From positions 3,842,830-3,906,829 of the forward strand of contig NC_087389.1 in NCBI RefSeq assembly GCF_963675165.1: a DNA stretch of 64,000 bases, in the 5' to 3' direction. Below the pieces are notes generated by a model. It was given only the letters and a program-made list of their open reading frames with translations, did no database searches and was not told where the DNA came from. Origin of the DNA: Halichondria panicea. Its lineage: Eukaryota; Porifera; Demospongiae; Suberitida; Halichondriidae. Below, one piece after another: positions 63,736 to 64,000 of the stretch (positions within the stretch are counted from its first letter, which is position 1; every line of letters begins with the position of its first letter). A program made the position numbers and the translations under genes.

Positions 63736-64000
63736 CAGGGGCGTAGGCAGGAATTTGAGGAAGGGGGGGGCTGAGCTGTTCGCGCCAGAAACTACTTGGC
63801 GCGGAGCGCCGAAAATTCCGGTGACCAGGAGCCACACCCCCTAATTAATGACTCATTGCGCATGTGCAAGAAATAGCCACACCTTGCTTCAATTAATAAT
63901 ACTGCTAAAGCTAGCTAGCTAGCCGTAGCTAGCTAGCTTAGTTCTGTTGCACTAAAGAATCAAAGTTACTAGTATAGTATAGCTAGCTCTTGGACATGCT
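63736..64000. mobile_element. Left end of a CAGGGGCG element, cut by the window edge
   Basis: Begins CAGGGGCGTAGGCAGG, like the elements at 31,005 and 61,530. The right end is outside the window. Confidence 0.6.

Overview
The window looks like nuclear DNA of an early-branching animal, most likely a demosponge. The basis is AT-rich DNA with many short GT-AG introns, animal housekeeping genes (exportin-5, selenoprotein O, GDP-mannose pyrophosphorylase B, a GT31 galactosyltransferase), expanded intronless asteroid-type nucleases, and dense small inverted-repeat transposons. The species call is inference; nothing in the window fixes it.

Region 1-9.0 kb (copy A) and 16.5-26.5 kb (copy B) are two near-identical copies of one cassette: an asteroid/XPG-type nuclease gene on the minus strand, a mariner-like MITE, a decayed nuclease pseudogene (minus), an intact nuclease gene (plus), and a tail of degenerate repeats built on TTGTTGATCACAACACCACG. 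Between them (9.5-16.4 kb, minus strand) lies the 5' part of exportin-5 (12 exons, about 488 codons); its 3' exons are not in the window, and copy A sits where they would follow. Copy B ends exactly where a 1.6-kb inverted-repeat element begins (26,500-28,073). That element carries a broken RecQ-like helicase and a ZAD-like zinc-finger ORF, in the manner of a Pack-MULE. A third intact asteroid-like gene follows (28.4-30.1 kb), and an inverted partial cassette (copy C, 32.1-33.7 kb) abuts and truncates a pipsqueak-type HTH exon.

From 34.7 to 43 kb there are an insect-type arylalkylamine N-acetyltransferase-like gene, several nested MITEs, a decayed copy of exportin-5 exon 1, and a decayed Ulp1 protease-PHD gene between two short-repeat arrays. 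From 43.9 to 50.4 kb is a complete 19-exon selenoprotein O gene. It has an in-frame TGA three codons from its end and a candidate type II SECIS element about 190 nt downstream. An intronless 1,223-residue secretory protein with a cysteine-rich module and about 8 membrane segments follows (51.0-54.7 kb).

From 55.9 to 59.4 kb (minus) is a GMPPB pseudogene with at least four independent lesions, one being a 60-bp MITE inside an exon. Its 5' exons are missing, and a chimeric RecQ-fragment/membrane-gene-fragment block lies where they should be. The window closes with an intact beta-1,3-galactosyltransferase gene.

The transposons sort into clear groups by their ends and target duplications: TAG...CTA with 9-bp duplications (MULE-like), CAG...CTG with 5-bp duplications (hAT5-like), and TA-flanked mariner/pogo types. 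The main story is recent, transposon-rich remodelling of a nuclease cassette around otherwise ordinary animal genes.
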